A DNA stretch of 64,000 nucleotides from Lacrimispora amygdalina. Lineage in GTDB: Bacteria; Bacillota; Clostridia; Lachnospirales; Lachnospiraceae. The translations under genes and the position numbers were made by a program. Shown piece by piece: positions 25,637 to 33,361 of this stretch. The stretch spans positions 369,731 to 433,730 of the forward strand of contig NZ_OAOF01000003.1 of the NCBI RefSeq assembly GCF_900205965.1. Reading direction: 5' to 3'. Each line of letters opens with the position of its first letter. The stretch's first letter is position 1. The notes beneath the pieces were generated by a model. The model made no database searches. It was not told the origin of the DNA and saw only the letters and a program-made list of their open reading frames with translations.

Positions 25637-27052
25637 ATGTATGACGAAAATAACAATTTAGAAACAGGCCGTGTAAATCCGGAAGACAATAAAGAAGAAG
25701 CAGTAACAACTAATTTTACCATGAGAGATCCGGAGCCGGTAAAGGATCCGTCTCATAACAGCATTCCTCATTATCAGGAATACCGCTATCAGAGAACACC
25801 GGATCAGCTTCCATTTCACGAGGAAGAAAAGAAAAGAAAAAAAGGCGGTTTTGCAAAAAAGGCAGCAGGAATCGTAGGCGGTGCTCTTGTATTCGGAATT
25901 GTTGCCGGCAGTACAATGGTAGGAATCAACTGGGCAGCAGGTTCCTATACCCAGAAGAACCAGGTAGAGATCAGCCGTTCGGAAACCATTCCCTCTACAG
26001 CGGACAATAATGCACTACCTGCAACTAATACCTCCAAGATTTCTACATTAAACGATGTATCTGACATTGTTGATAAAGCGATGCCCTCTGTTGTAGCGAT
26101 AACAAGCAAGGTTGTGTATGAAAGCCAGACATGGTTTGGACCCATGCAGCAGGAAGGGGAAGGAAGCGGTTCGGGTATTGTGGTCGGTAAAAATGACGAC
26201 GAGCTTCTGATTGTGACCAATAATCACGTAGTTCAGGGAGCCAGCGAGCTGAAAGTAACCTTTATCGATCAGACAGCTGTTGATGCGGCAATTAAAGGGA
26301 CTGATGCAGAGAGTGACCTGGCAGTAATAGCAGTTCCGTTAAAAAATATTTCTTCCGACACATTGTCCAAAATAGCCATTGCCTCACTGGGCAAATCAGA
26401 TACCTTAAAAGTAGGGCAGGGAGTTGTTGCCATCGGTAATGCACTGGGATATGGACAGTCCGTAACAGTAGGCTATATCAGTGCACTTGACCGTTCCGTA
26501 CAGACTGAAGACGGAACAAACCGCGATCTGCTCCAGACCGATGCAGCCATCAATCCTGGTAACAGCGGCGGCGCTCTTTTAAATATGCAGGGTGAGTTAA
26601 TCGGTATTAACTCAGCCAAGTATTCTTCAACTGAGGTAGAAGGTATGGGATATGCCATTCCTATTTCCAAGGCCCAGACCATTATAGACAGTCTGATGAC
26701 AAAGAAAACCAGAACACAGGTTGCGGACAATGATCAGGGCTATCTGGGAATACAGTGCAAGAACATCGACTCCACCACCAGCCAGCAGCTTGGTATGCCT
26801 CAGGGTGTCTTTATCTATAAGATTGTGGAAGGCGGAGCAGCATCCCAGTCCGATCTGCGTGAAAAGGATATTATCACCAAATTCGACGGACAGGGAATCA
26901 AGACTTATGATGACTTAACCGGTATGTTAAAATACTATGCCGGCGGTACAAAAGTCACTCTAACCGTACAGTCACTTGAAAACGGACAGTATGTGGAGCG
27001 CAACGTGGATATCACACTTGGCAAAAAGCCAGCTGAAGTAAAACAGCAGTAA
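25637..27052 (+). CDS. membrane-anchored HtrA/DegP-type serine protease
   Basis: A protein of 471 residues. A charged cytoplasmic N-terminus (1-75) precedes one membrane helix at about 78-98. The trypsin-like S1C domain has the triad His197 (TNNHVV), Asp227 (ESDLAVI) and Ser310 (GNSGGAL). A single PDZ domain follows (about 365-460; LGIQCKN, VVEGGAASQSDLREKD). This is the surface quality-control protease of Gram-positives (HtrA/YkdA type). The gene stands alone between two terminators, with an AAAGGAGA site 10 nt before ATG. Confidence 0.92.
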   Translation: MYDENNNLETGRVNPEDNKEEAVTTNFTMRDPEPVKDPSHNSIPHYQEYRYQRTPDQLPFHEEEKKRKKGGFAKKAAGIVGGALVFGIVAGSTMVGINWAAGSYTQKNQVEISRSETIPSTADNNALPATNTSKISTLNDVSDIVDKAMPSVVAITSKVVYESQTWFGPMQQEGEGSGSGIVVGKNDDELLIVTNNHVVQGASELKVTFIDQTAVDAAIKGTDAESDLAVIAVPLKNISSDTLSKIAIASLGKSDTLKVGQGVVAIGNALGYGQSVTVGYISALDRSVQTEDGTNRDLLQTDAAINPGNSGGALLNMQGELIGINSAKYSSTEVEGMGYAIPISKAQTIIDSLMTKKTRTQVADNDQGYLGIQCKNIDSTTSQQLGMPQGVFIYKIVEGGAASQSDLREKDIITKFDGQGIKTYDDLTGMLKYYAGGTKVTLTVQSLENGQYVERNVDITLGKKPAEVKQQ

Positions 27053-27083
27053 TAACACATAAAAACCATACAAAATATATTGT

Positions 27084-27118
27084 CTCCCGGAATTCAGATC
27101 TAAATTCCGGGAGTTTTT
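27084..27118 (+). terminator. Rho-independent terminator of htrA
   Basis: CTCCCGGAATT/AATTCCGGGAG arms around CAGATCTA, followed by T5. Confidence 0.9.
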
Positions 27119-27228
27119 CATTTCATTAAAAAAATCTAAACTGTCTGTCTCCTCTTGTAGGAGTCTTTTAAATGCATTATAATAATTGGGTATACTGGAT
27201 AGAATGAAAGATAAAAGGAGATTATACT

Positions 27229-28659
27229 TTGAGTGATAATGATATTCTGGAGGAGAAGATGGATGAGAACGAGATCCAAAACTCTGATGTAGATAAAGAA
27301 AAAAAAGATGATGAGCAGGAATACGAAAAAATCTGCTATGTGTGCCGCAGACCGGAAAGCAAGGCCGGTGCTATGGTCTCCATGCCAGGCGGAATGAATT
27401 TATGCCACGACTGTATGCAGAAAGCATTTGATTCGGTGACCCAGGGAGGTCTGGATTTAAGTAAGATTCCGGGAATGCCCTATATGAACCTGAATCTCAA
27501 CGATCTCGGAAGCTTAAACAAAGACCTTGAGATCCCGAAGAAACAGAAGATTAAGAAGAGATCAGACAAGGAACCGAAAAAGCAGATGGAGCGAAAAGAC
27601 ATTCCTGCGCCCCATACTGTCCGCCAGAAGCTTGATGAATATATCATCGGGCAGGATCAGGCGAAAAAAGCCATATCCGTAGCAGTTTATAATCATTATA
27701 AACGTGTTTACCTGGCTGATACTGCAGGAAAAGAGGAAGATGCCGTTCAGATTGAGAAATCCAATATTCTCATGATCGGACCAACCGGAAGCGGAAAGAC
27801 CTATCTGGTAAAAACACTGGCCAGACTTCTCGATGTCCCTCTTGCTATTGCAGACGCAACCTCTTTAACAGAGGCAGGTTACATCGGTGATGACATTGAA
27901 AGCGTAATATCAAAGCTTCTTTCTGCTGCAGACAACGATGTAGAGCGGGCTGAACGGGGAATTATTTTCATTGATGAGATAGACAAGATTGCCAAGAAGA
28001 AGAATACAAGCAGCAGAGATGTAAGCGGTGAGTCTGTGCAGCAGGAGCTTTTAAAGCTGCTGGAAGGAAGTTCGGTTGAGGTTCCGGTAGGAGCAAACCA
28101 GAAGAATGCCATGACTCCAATGACGACTGTGCGTACGGATAACATCTTATTTATCTGCGGAGGTGCATTCCCCGATCTGGAGGACATCATCAGGGAACGT
28201 CTGAAAGAAAAGTCCTCCATAGGATTTTCCGCAGAATTAAAGGACAAGTATGAAAAGGATGCCAACATACTTTCCCGCGTAACCAATGAAGACTTAAGAA
28301 AGTTCGGAATGATTCCCGAATTTCTCGGACGGCTCCCTATTACAGTCACCTTAGAAACATTGACAAAGGAATTGCTTGTCCGGGTATTAAAAGAACCGAG
28401 GAATGCCATATTAAAACAGTATCAGAAGCTTCTGGAACTTGATGAAGTAAAACTGGTATTTGAAGACGATGCCCTGGAATGGATCGCAGACGAAGCAATC
28501 AAGAAAAAAACCGGTGCCCGAGCACTTCGTGCCATTCTTGAAAGCTTTATGCTTGACATAATGTATGAGATCCCCAAGGATCCTAACATCGGATCAGTCA
28601 TTATAACCAGAGCTTATTTAGATAAAAACGGCGGACCTCTCATTCAGATGAGAGGATAA
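27229..28659 (+). CDS. ClpX-like AAA+ unfoldase (divergent paralogue)
   Basis: A protein of 476 residues from TTG 27229 (AAAAGGAG 8 nt upstream). It has a ClpX-type zinc finger (Cys36, Cys39, Cys59, Cys62), Walker A GPTGSGKT (184-191), Walker B IIFIDEID (245-252), a GYIGDD pore loop and an IGF tripeptide in SSIGFSAEL, the ClpP-docking element. It differs from housekeeping ClpX: the RKH pore loop reads NQKNAM, the N-terminus has an extra acidic stretch, and no clpP or tig is near. It is followed by an LspA-like peptidase with an 18-nt gap. I infer a second, specialised ClpX. Whether it pairs with ClpP is not shown. Confidence 0.85.
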   Translation: MSDNDILEEKMDENEIQNSDVDKEKKDDEQEYEKICYVCRRPESKAGAMVSMPGGMNLCHDCMQKAFDSVTQGGLDLSKIPGMPYMNLNLNDLGSLNKDLEIPKKQKIKKRSDKEPKKQMERKDIPAPHTVRQKLDEYIIGQDQAKKAISVAVYNHYKRVYLADTAGKEEDAVQIEKSNILMIGPTGSGKTYLVKTLARLLDVPLAIADATSLTEAGYIGDDIESVISKLLSAADNDVERAERGIIFIDEIDKIAKKKNTSSRDVSGESVQQELLKLLEGSSVEVPVGANQKNAMTPMTTVRTDNILFICGGAFPDLEDIIRERLKEKSSIGFSAELKDKYEKDANILSRVTNEDLRKFGMIPEFLGRLPITVTLETLTKELLVRVLKEPRNAILKQYQKLLELDEVKLVFEDDALEWIADEAIKKKTGARALRAILESFMLDIMYEIPKDPNIGSVIITRAYLDKNGGPLIQMRG

Positions 28660-28677
28660 GAAAAAGGAGAATAAATT

Positions 28678-29145
28678 ATGATCTATATCGGTATCATAGG
28701 AGTTCTGGCGGCTCTGGATTTATGGATCAAGAAGGCCATAGAAGAGCAGAGTGACTCTGATTTCCCCAAAGAGTTAAACGAAACCGGCGGAAAGATCCTT
28801 CTATACAAGAATCACAATCCCGGCTTTTCCTTTGGCTATTTAAAAGACCATCCGGAGCTGGTTTCCATGATTCCCCTGGCAGTTGCCTCCTTCATCGGAG
28901 GCATGCTTGCATGTCTTTTAAGAAGCAGGGGTAAGAATGCAGAGAAGCTTGCCTTATCCATAGCACTGGGCGGTGCAGTCAGCAATCTCTATGACCGTTT
29001 AGTCCGTCATTACGTAGTGGATTATTTCAGCATCCAGTACGGAAAGCTGAAAAAAGTAGTCTTTAACCTGGGAGATTTCTTCATCTTTCTGGGGGCGGGT
29101 CTCGTCATTATCATTGAAATGGTACGTGCATTCAAAGAACGCTGA
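28678..29145 (+). CDS. signal peptidase II (LspA)-like membrane aspartic peptidase
   Basis: A protein of 155 residues with four hydrophobic segments. Key motifs of lipoprotein signal peptidase are kept but drifted: Asp14 in LDLWIKK; NHNPGFSFG in place of N-x-G-A-A-F; Asn103-Leu-Tyr-Asp106-Arg; catalytic-type Asp115 in YVVDYF; and Asn130-x2-Asp133. LspA cuts diacylated prolipoproteins before the lipobox Cys. Because of the drift and its place behind a ClpX paralogue, it may be a second enzyme rather than the housekeeping one. An AAAAAGGAGA site precedes ATG. Confidence 0.8.
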   Translation: MIYIGIIGVLAALDLWIKKAIEEQSDSDFPKELNETGGKILLYKNHNPGFSFGYLKDHPELVSMIPLAVASFIGGMLACLLRSRGKNAEKLALSIALGGAVSNLYDRLVRHYVVDYFSIQYGKLKKVVFNLGDFFIFLGAGLVIIIEMVRAFKER

Positions 29146-29156
29146 ACTTAAAAAAG

Positions 29157-29185
29157 CGGCTGTCTTCTTGACACAGCCGTTTTTC
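29157..29185 (+). terminator. Rho-independent terminator after the LspA-like gene
   Basis: CGGCTGT/ACAGCCG stem extended by A-T pairs, with T5 after it. Confidence 0.88.
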
Positions 29186-29232
29186 TATTGTACAATCATT
29201 CATAAAATATTATAAAACAGGAGTTGATTTTT

Positions 29233-30498
29233 TTGGATTCGAGTGACTATATACAGTTGCTTATTTTGATTTTTTTAATTGGACTATCAGCATTTTTCTC
29301 ATCAGCTGAGACAGCACTTACAACGGTGAACCGGATCAGGGTCAGGACTCTGGCGGAAGCAGGCAACAAGAATGCCATTACGCTTGCAAAGATTCTGGAA
29401 GACCAGGGTAAGATGCTCAGCGCGATTCTCGTTGGTAACAATGTGGTTAACTTAACCGCCTCTTCCATGTCCACCACACTGGTCATGAGTATCTGGGGGA
29501 ATAAGGCAATCAGCATTGCGACCGGTATTCTGACGCTTGTAATTTTGGTTTTCGGCGAGATTTCACCAAAGACCATATCTACCTTATATTCCGAAACAAT
29601 TTCTCTAAAGTATGCGAAAATCATATACCCGTTTATGACAATCATGACACCAGTCATCTATGTGGTGCATATTCTTTCCTCCAATTTTCTGCGCTTGGTG
29701 CATGTCAACCCAAACAGAAAGCAGGACGCCATTACCGAGGATGAGCTGAGAACCATCGTAGATGTAAGCCATGAAGAGGGAGTCATAGAATCAGAAGAAA
29801 GAAAGATGATTAACAATGTATTCGATTTTGGTGATTCTGTAGCCAGGGACATTATGATACCCCGTATTGATATGACTCTGGTAGAGGTTAACGCCACATA
29901 CGAAGAGCTCATCGATATATTCCGTGAAGAGATGTACACCAGAATACCAGTTTACGAGGAAACCAGTGACAACGTGATCGGAATCATCAATATGAAAGAC
30001 CTTCTTCTAAACGACAACAGCACTAATTTTAATATCCGTAATTTCTTAAGAGAACCGCTCTATACATATGAGTACAAAAAAACGGCTGAACTCATGATAG
30101 AGATGCGCCAGACCTGCAACAATGTAGTTATCGTACTAGACGAATACGGAGCAACCGCCGGCATGATCACCTTAGAAGATCTGCTGGAAGAGATTGTAGG
30201 TGAGATCAGGGACGAGTATGATGAAGACGAAGAGAACGAACTGGTGGAAGTAGCACCTTATGAATATCTGATGGAAGGATCCATGAAGCTTGACGATTTA
30301 AACGACAGGCTGGGTCTGGAGCTGGAATCAGAGGATTACGATTCTATCGGCGGACTGATTATCGGACTTTTGGACCGGCTTCCGGAGCAGGGCGAAGAAG
30401 TAAGCTTTGGAGATATCAGGCTGGTGGTTGAGGCGCTGGATAAGAACAGAATTGATAAAGTTAGGATGTATCTGCCGAATCAGGATTTGATGGGGTGA
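29233..30498 (+). CDS. CorC/HlyC-family membrane protein (DUF21-CBS pair-CorC domain)
   Basis: A protein of 421 residues. The start is set at TTG 29233 because the CAGGAG site (29218-29223) is 9 nt before it, while an in-frame TTG at 29224 would directly abut the site. A CNNM/DUF21 membrane domain (about 1-185, with SAFFSSAETALTTV) is followed by two CBS domains (about 205-325; MIPRIDM, VVIVLDEYGATAGMITLEDLLE) and a C-terminal CorC_HlyC domain. The family moves magnesium or cobalt, or acts in metal resistance. The gene ends in three tandem near-copies of GGGTTGATG that run into the structured region at 30516. Confidence 0.88.
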   Translation: MDSSDYIQLLILIFLIGLSAFFSSAETALTTVNRIRVRTLAEAGNKNAITLAKILEDQGKMLSAILVGNNVVNLTASSMSTTLVMSIWGNKAISIATGILTLVILVFGEISPKTISTLYSETISLKYAKIIYPFMTIMTPVIYVVHILSSNFLRLVHVNPNRKQDAITEDELRTIVDVSHEEGVIESEERKMINNVFDFGDSVARDIMIPRIDMTLVEVNATYEELIDIFREEMYTRIPVYEETSDNVIGIINMKDLLLNDNSTNFNIRNFLREPLYTYEYKKTAELMIEMRQTCNNVVIVLDEYGATAGMITLEDLLEEIVGEIRDEYDEDEENELVEVAPYEYLMEGSMKLDDLNDRLGLELESEDYDSIGGLIIGLLDRLPEQGEEVSFGDIRLVVEALDKNRIDKVRMYLPNQDLMG

Positions 30499-30515
30499 TG
30501 GGTTGATGGGTTGAT

Positions 30516-30760
30516 GAAAAAGGACAGAGCAAGAGGGGCAGAGACGGAGTTTCGGCGGGAGAACTTCTAAGGCCGGACAGGCACAAAAAACATGGGATCG
30601 GAAACACTTCACCCGAATTTCTGAAAGAAATTCGCGCTCAGGGTTTCCTCGGAAATTGGCTTTGATGCCAATTTCCGCCCACGCTTTTTGCACCTGTCCG
30701 GCCTAAGAAGTTCTAACCCGCCTCCAAACCGTCTCTGCCCCTCTTGCTCTGTCCTTTTTC
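30516..30760. repeat. nested palindrome 1 (about 245 nt), candidate multibranched structure
   Basis: The outer arms 30516-30547 and 30729-30760 are perfect 32-nt inverted repeats. Inside them, a second pair of arms (AGAACTTCT and AGGCCGGACAGG, about 30560-30585) pairs with 30690-30715, allowing single bulges. The centre holds two hairpins: GAATTTC/GAAATTC at 30616-30634 and a perfect 10-bp GGAAATTGGC/GCCAATTTCC at 30651-30676. The whole could form a long stem ending in a junction with two side hairpins, as RNA or a DNA cruciform. No coding frame is convincing. It lies between convergent genes. Confidence 0.7.
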
Positions 30761-30869
30761 CCCGCAACGTCTTCAAAACCACCTGTTAAGTAGCAATAAA
30801 GTCCGTGAGTAAGAAACATACCCTCCGACTGCTAATGTTTTTTTACCAGACGGGCCGATACTGTTTGGG

Positions 30870-31118
30870 AGAAAATGAGGAGTGGTGTCCCCGACTGCGG
30901 CGATTTGCGAAGGGCGTCGATAGGTGTTAGGGAGAGGAAGCGGGGAAATGAGGACAAAAAACGGACATACAAAGTCCGTTTTTTAGGCGCCATTCATCGG
31001 GTTTTCATCAAGAAAACCCGATGAATGGCGCCGGTGTCCTTATTTCCGTGCTTTCTATCCCTTACACCTATCCCGCCCGGAGCCATGAGCGCAGGCGGGG
31101 ACACCACTCCTCATTTTC
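30870..31118. repeat. nested palindrome 2 (about 249 nt), same architecture as palindrome 1
   Basis: The outer arms 30871-30892 and 31097-31118 are perfect 22-nt inverted repeats. A second tier, GATAGGTGTTAGGG through GGGGAAATGAGGACA (30919-30955), pairs imperfectly with 31035-31073. Two hairpins sit in the centre: AAAAAACGGAC/GTCCGTTTTTT (30955-30984, terminator-like) and a perfect 20-bp stem with a 7-nt loop (30986-31032, arms beginning GGCGCCATTCATCGGG). The linker between the two palindromes (30761-30869) shows no gene. Sequence differs from palindrome 1 but the layout is the same. Confidence 0.7.
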
Positions 31119-31131
31119 CTTCAACCCGTAA

Positions 31132-31491
31132 TCAACTTAGCATCCCCCCCGCGGTTCCGCTTGCCGCGCAGATCGCCATAGTCGTCAGAATCTGATTCAT
31201 CGACCCATTGATCCCTTTGTTCAGTATAAAGGAAACTGCCATAAGCACAAGGAAATACAAAAGACCCAGTAACAGACCCCAGAAGAATCTCCGCTGCTTT
31301 ATGCTTTTTCCCATAAGAATACCGCCAAAGAGACAGGTGATGATGTAAATTGCATTGACACCCAGCCGGATCTGACCTTCCTTCAGCCGGAATCTATAAA
31401 GCGCTAAGGCCAGGACCACCAGCAGGACTCCGGTCAGTATGTAGGTGACAAGCAGATTTCTAAGTGTGACCTGAAGCTTTGATTTTTCCAT
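31132..31491 (-). CDS. TIGR04086-family small membrane protein
   Basis: A protein of 119 residues with four membrane helices (about 12-30, 42-60, 70-88, 97-117) and a VNAIYIITCLFGGILMGKSI core typical of the clostridial TIGR04086 (YrzE-like) family. Function unknown. In many clostridia this gene sits beside the SCIFF peptide and secDF/yajC genes, as here, where it is divergent from the SCIFF gene. Its stop lies 14 nt beyond the outer arm of palindrome 2, which may act as its terminator. Confidence 0.75.
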   Translation of the reverse strand: MEKSKLQVTLRNLLVTYILTGVLLVVLALALYRFRLKEGQIRLGVNAIYIITCLFGGILMGKSIKQRRFFWGLLLGLLYFLVLMAVSFILNKGINGSMNQILTTMAICAASGTAGGMLS

Positions 31492-31608
31492 GTAATTACT
31501 CCTTACGTCTTGTCTTATGGTTCAGTATATTCGTCCATTGGGGAGGATATTCAAATATATTCACGGTTCCAAAAATTGTTTCAGCTCCTGGTCAGGGGGG
31601 AATAAATC

Positions 31609-31637
31609 TTGCACTGGTTAGAAACATGTGGTATAAT
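31609..31637 (+). promoter_or_regulatory. promoter of the SCIFF operon
   Basis: TTGCAC (31609-31614), 17-bp spacer, TATAAT (31632-31637). The start would be about 31644, giving a leader of about 32 nt. Confidence 0.8.
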
Positions 31638-31675
31638 CTCAGGGAATTAGGTAAACACAGGAGGTGTAAGTTTAT

Positions 31676-31822
31676 ATGAAACACGTGAAAACATTAAGTT
31701 CCAGTACATTAAAAGAATCTATGAAAAAAGGTGGCTGCGGTGAGTGCCAGACTTCCTGTCAGTCAGCTTGCAAAACATCCTGTACAGTAGGAAACCAGAG
31801 CTGCGAGAACAGCAACCGCTAG
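31676..31822 (+). CDS. scfA: SCIFF ranthipeptide precursor (six cysteines in forty-five residues)
   Basis: A peptide of 48 residues, with a CAGGAGG site 11 nt before ATG. The leader MKHVKTLSSSTLKESMKKGG is followed by a core with six cysteines (Cys21, 24, 28, 32, 36 and 43) in C-x2-C-x3-C-x3-C-x3-C-x6-C order. The TS pairs fit the known Cys-to-Thr gamma thioether acceptors of this RiPP family. It is nearly universal in Clostridia and its biological role is still unclear. The maturase follows 127 nt downstream. Confidence 0.95.
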   Translation: MKHVKTLSSSTLKESMKKGGCGECQTSCQSACKTSCTVGNQSCENSNR

Positions 31823-31849
31823 TATATAACTGTATAGACCAGCCATAAG

Positions 31850-31907
31850 GCAGATAAGCAGATGCCCCTACGGTCGTTAGACGGTAGGGGTTCCTTCGCT
31901 TGTCTGC
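31850..31907 (+). ncRNA. structured intercistronic element between SCIFF precursor and maturase
   Basis: GCAGATAAG (31850-31858) pairs with CTTGTCTGC (31899-31907, one G-U), and an inner CCCCTAC/GTAGGGG stem lies at 31865-31890. There is no long T-run after it, so it looks like a processing or attenuation element rather than a full terminator. It could keep precursor mRNA in excess over maturase mRNA. Confidence 0.5.
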
Positions 31908-31949
31908 TAAAAATGATTAAAGGTTAAATTTAAATGAAGGAGAATACAA

Positions 31950-33344
31950 GTGATCCATCAATATATCAATAATGGCTTCCATATTATTATGGATGTCAAC
32001 AGCGGTTCTGTTCATTCGGTTGATCCGGTTCTGTATGATGCTGTAAAAATAGCAGCAGAACTGGTGCCGGATATGGAAGAACCGGCAGCACTTCCAAAAG
32101 AAGTGGAGGATAAAGTGCTTCATGCTCTTACAGGGACTTATGGAGAGCCTGAGGTGAGAGAGGCACTGGAAGAGATTCAGTCTCTTATTAATGAAGGAGA
32201 ACTGTTTACCAGGGATATTTACCATGACTATGTGGTTGATTTTAAAAAGAGAAAGACGGTTGTAAAGGCACTTTGCTTACATATTGCCCATGACTGCAAC
32301 CTTGCATGTAAATACTGTTTTGCGGAAGAAGGCGAGTATCATGGACGCCGTGCCCTGATGTCATTTGAAGTTGGAAAGAAGGCACTGGACTTTCTGATTG
32401 CAAATTCCGGGAACCGCAAGAATCTGGAAGTGGACTTTTTTGGCGGCGAACCTTTGATGAATTGGGAAGTTGTTAAGCAGCTTGTTGAATACGGACGCTC
32501 AAAAGAGAAAGAATATAATAAAAACTTCCGTTTTACCATGACCACCAACGGCGTTCTTTTAAACGACGAGATCATGGAATACTGCAACAGGGAAATGAGC
32601 AATGTAGTGTTAAGCCTTGACGGACGCAGGGAAGTCAATGACCGGATGCGGCCGTTCCGTAATGGGAAAGGCAGCTACGAGCTTATTGTTCCCAAATTTC
32701 AGAAGTTTGCAAAACTGAGAGGGGAAAAGGATTATTATATCCGTGGTACATTTACTCGGAATAATATGGATTTTTCAAAGGATGTGCTGGAGTTTGCTGA
32801 TCTTGGTTTTGAGAGCATGTCCATTGAACCCGTTGTTGCTCAGGAGGAAGAGGAGTATTCCATCAGACAGGAAGATATTCCTGCAATTTTAGAGGAGTAT
32901 GATAAGCTGGCTGTTGAGTATATTAAAAGGAAGAAAGAAGGAAGAGGATTTAATTTCTTCCATTTTAATATAGATCTGACTCAGGGACCCTGTGTAGCGA
33001 AACGATTGTCTGGCTGCGGTTCAGGGACCGAGTATCTGGCAGTTACCCCGTGGGGGGATTTTTATCCATGCCACCAGTTTGTCGGAGAAGAGAAGTTTCT
33101 TCTCGGCAATGTAGATACAGGTGTGACAAATACACAGATCCGCGACGAATTTAAACTTTGTAATGTTTATGCTAAGGATAAATGCCGGGATTGTTTTGCA
33201 AGGTTTTATTGCAGCGGAGGCTGTGCAGCCAACTCCTATAATTTCCATGGAAGCATTACCGATGCTTATGAAATCGGCTGTGAGATGCAGAAGAAGCGGA
33301 TTGAGTGTGCGATCATGATCAAGGCAGCTTTGGCTGAAGAATAA
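31950..33344 (+). CDS. scfB: SCIFF radical SAM maturase
   Basis: A protein of 464 residues from GTG 31950 with GAAGGAG 7 nt upstream. A RiPP-recognition-like N-terminus (about 1-95) binds the leader. The radical SAM domain has Cys116-x3-Cys120-x2-Cys123 (CNLACKYC) followed by a GGEPLM motif. The SPASM/twitch region (about 345-445) has GCGSGTEYLAVTPWGD, YPCHQF, and a late CRDCFARFYCSGGC cluster for two auxiliary iron-sulfur clusters. It installs thioether bridges in the peptide encoded just upstream. The length and all clusters look complete. Confidence 0.95.
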   Translation: MIHQYINNGFHIIMDVNSGSVHSVDPVLYDAVKIAAELVPDMEEPAALPKEVEDKVLHALTGTYGEPEVREALEEIQSLINEGELFTRDIYHDYVVDFKKRKTVVKALCLHIAHDCNLACKYCFAEEGEYHGRRALMSFEVGKKALDFLIANSGNRKNLEVDFFGGEPLMNWEVVKQLVEYGRSKEKEYNKNFRFTMTTNGVLLNDEIMEYCNREMSNVVLSLDGRREVNDRMRPFRNGKGSYELIVPKFQKFAKLRGEKDYYIRGTFTRNNMDFSKDVLEFADLGFESMSIEPVVAQEEEEYSIRQEDIPAILEEYDKLAVEYIKRKKEGRGFNFFHFNIDLTQGPCVAKRLSGCGSGTEYLAVTPWGDFYPCHQFVGEEKFLLGNVDTGVTNTQIRDEFKLCNVYAKDKCRDCFARFYCSGGCAANSYNFHGSITDAYEIGCEMQKKRIECAIMIKAALAEE

Positions 33345-33361
33345 TGTGAAGGAGAAAAGTC

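Noticed and set aside
30328..30693. 121-codon minus-strand frame across the end of the CorC gene and palindrome 1
   Set aside because: It reads into the inverted repeat; composition is not protein-like and there is no start signal.
30516..31118. CRISPR array
   Set aside because: The repeats are inverted and nested, not direct repeats with equal spacers. No cas gene is present.
31479..31679. 66-codon plus frame overlapping the SCIFF promoter
   Set aside because: It covers promoter and leader and has no ribosome site.
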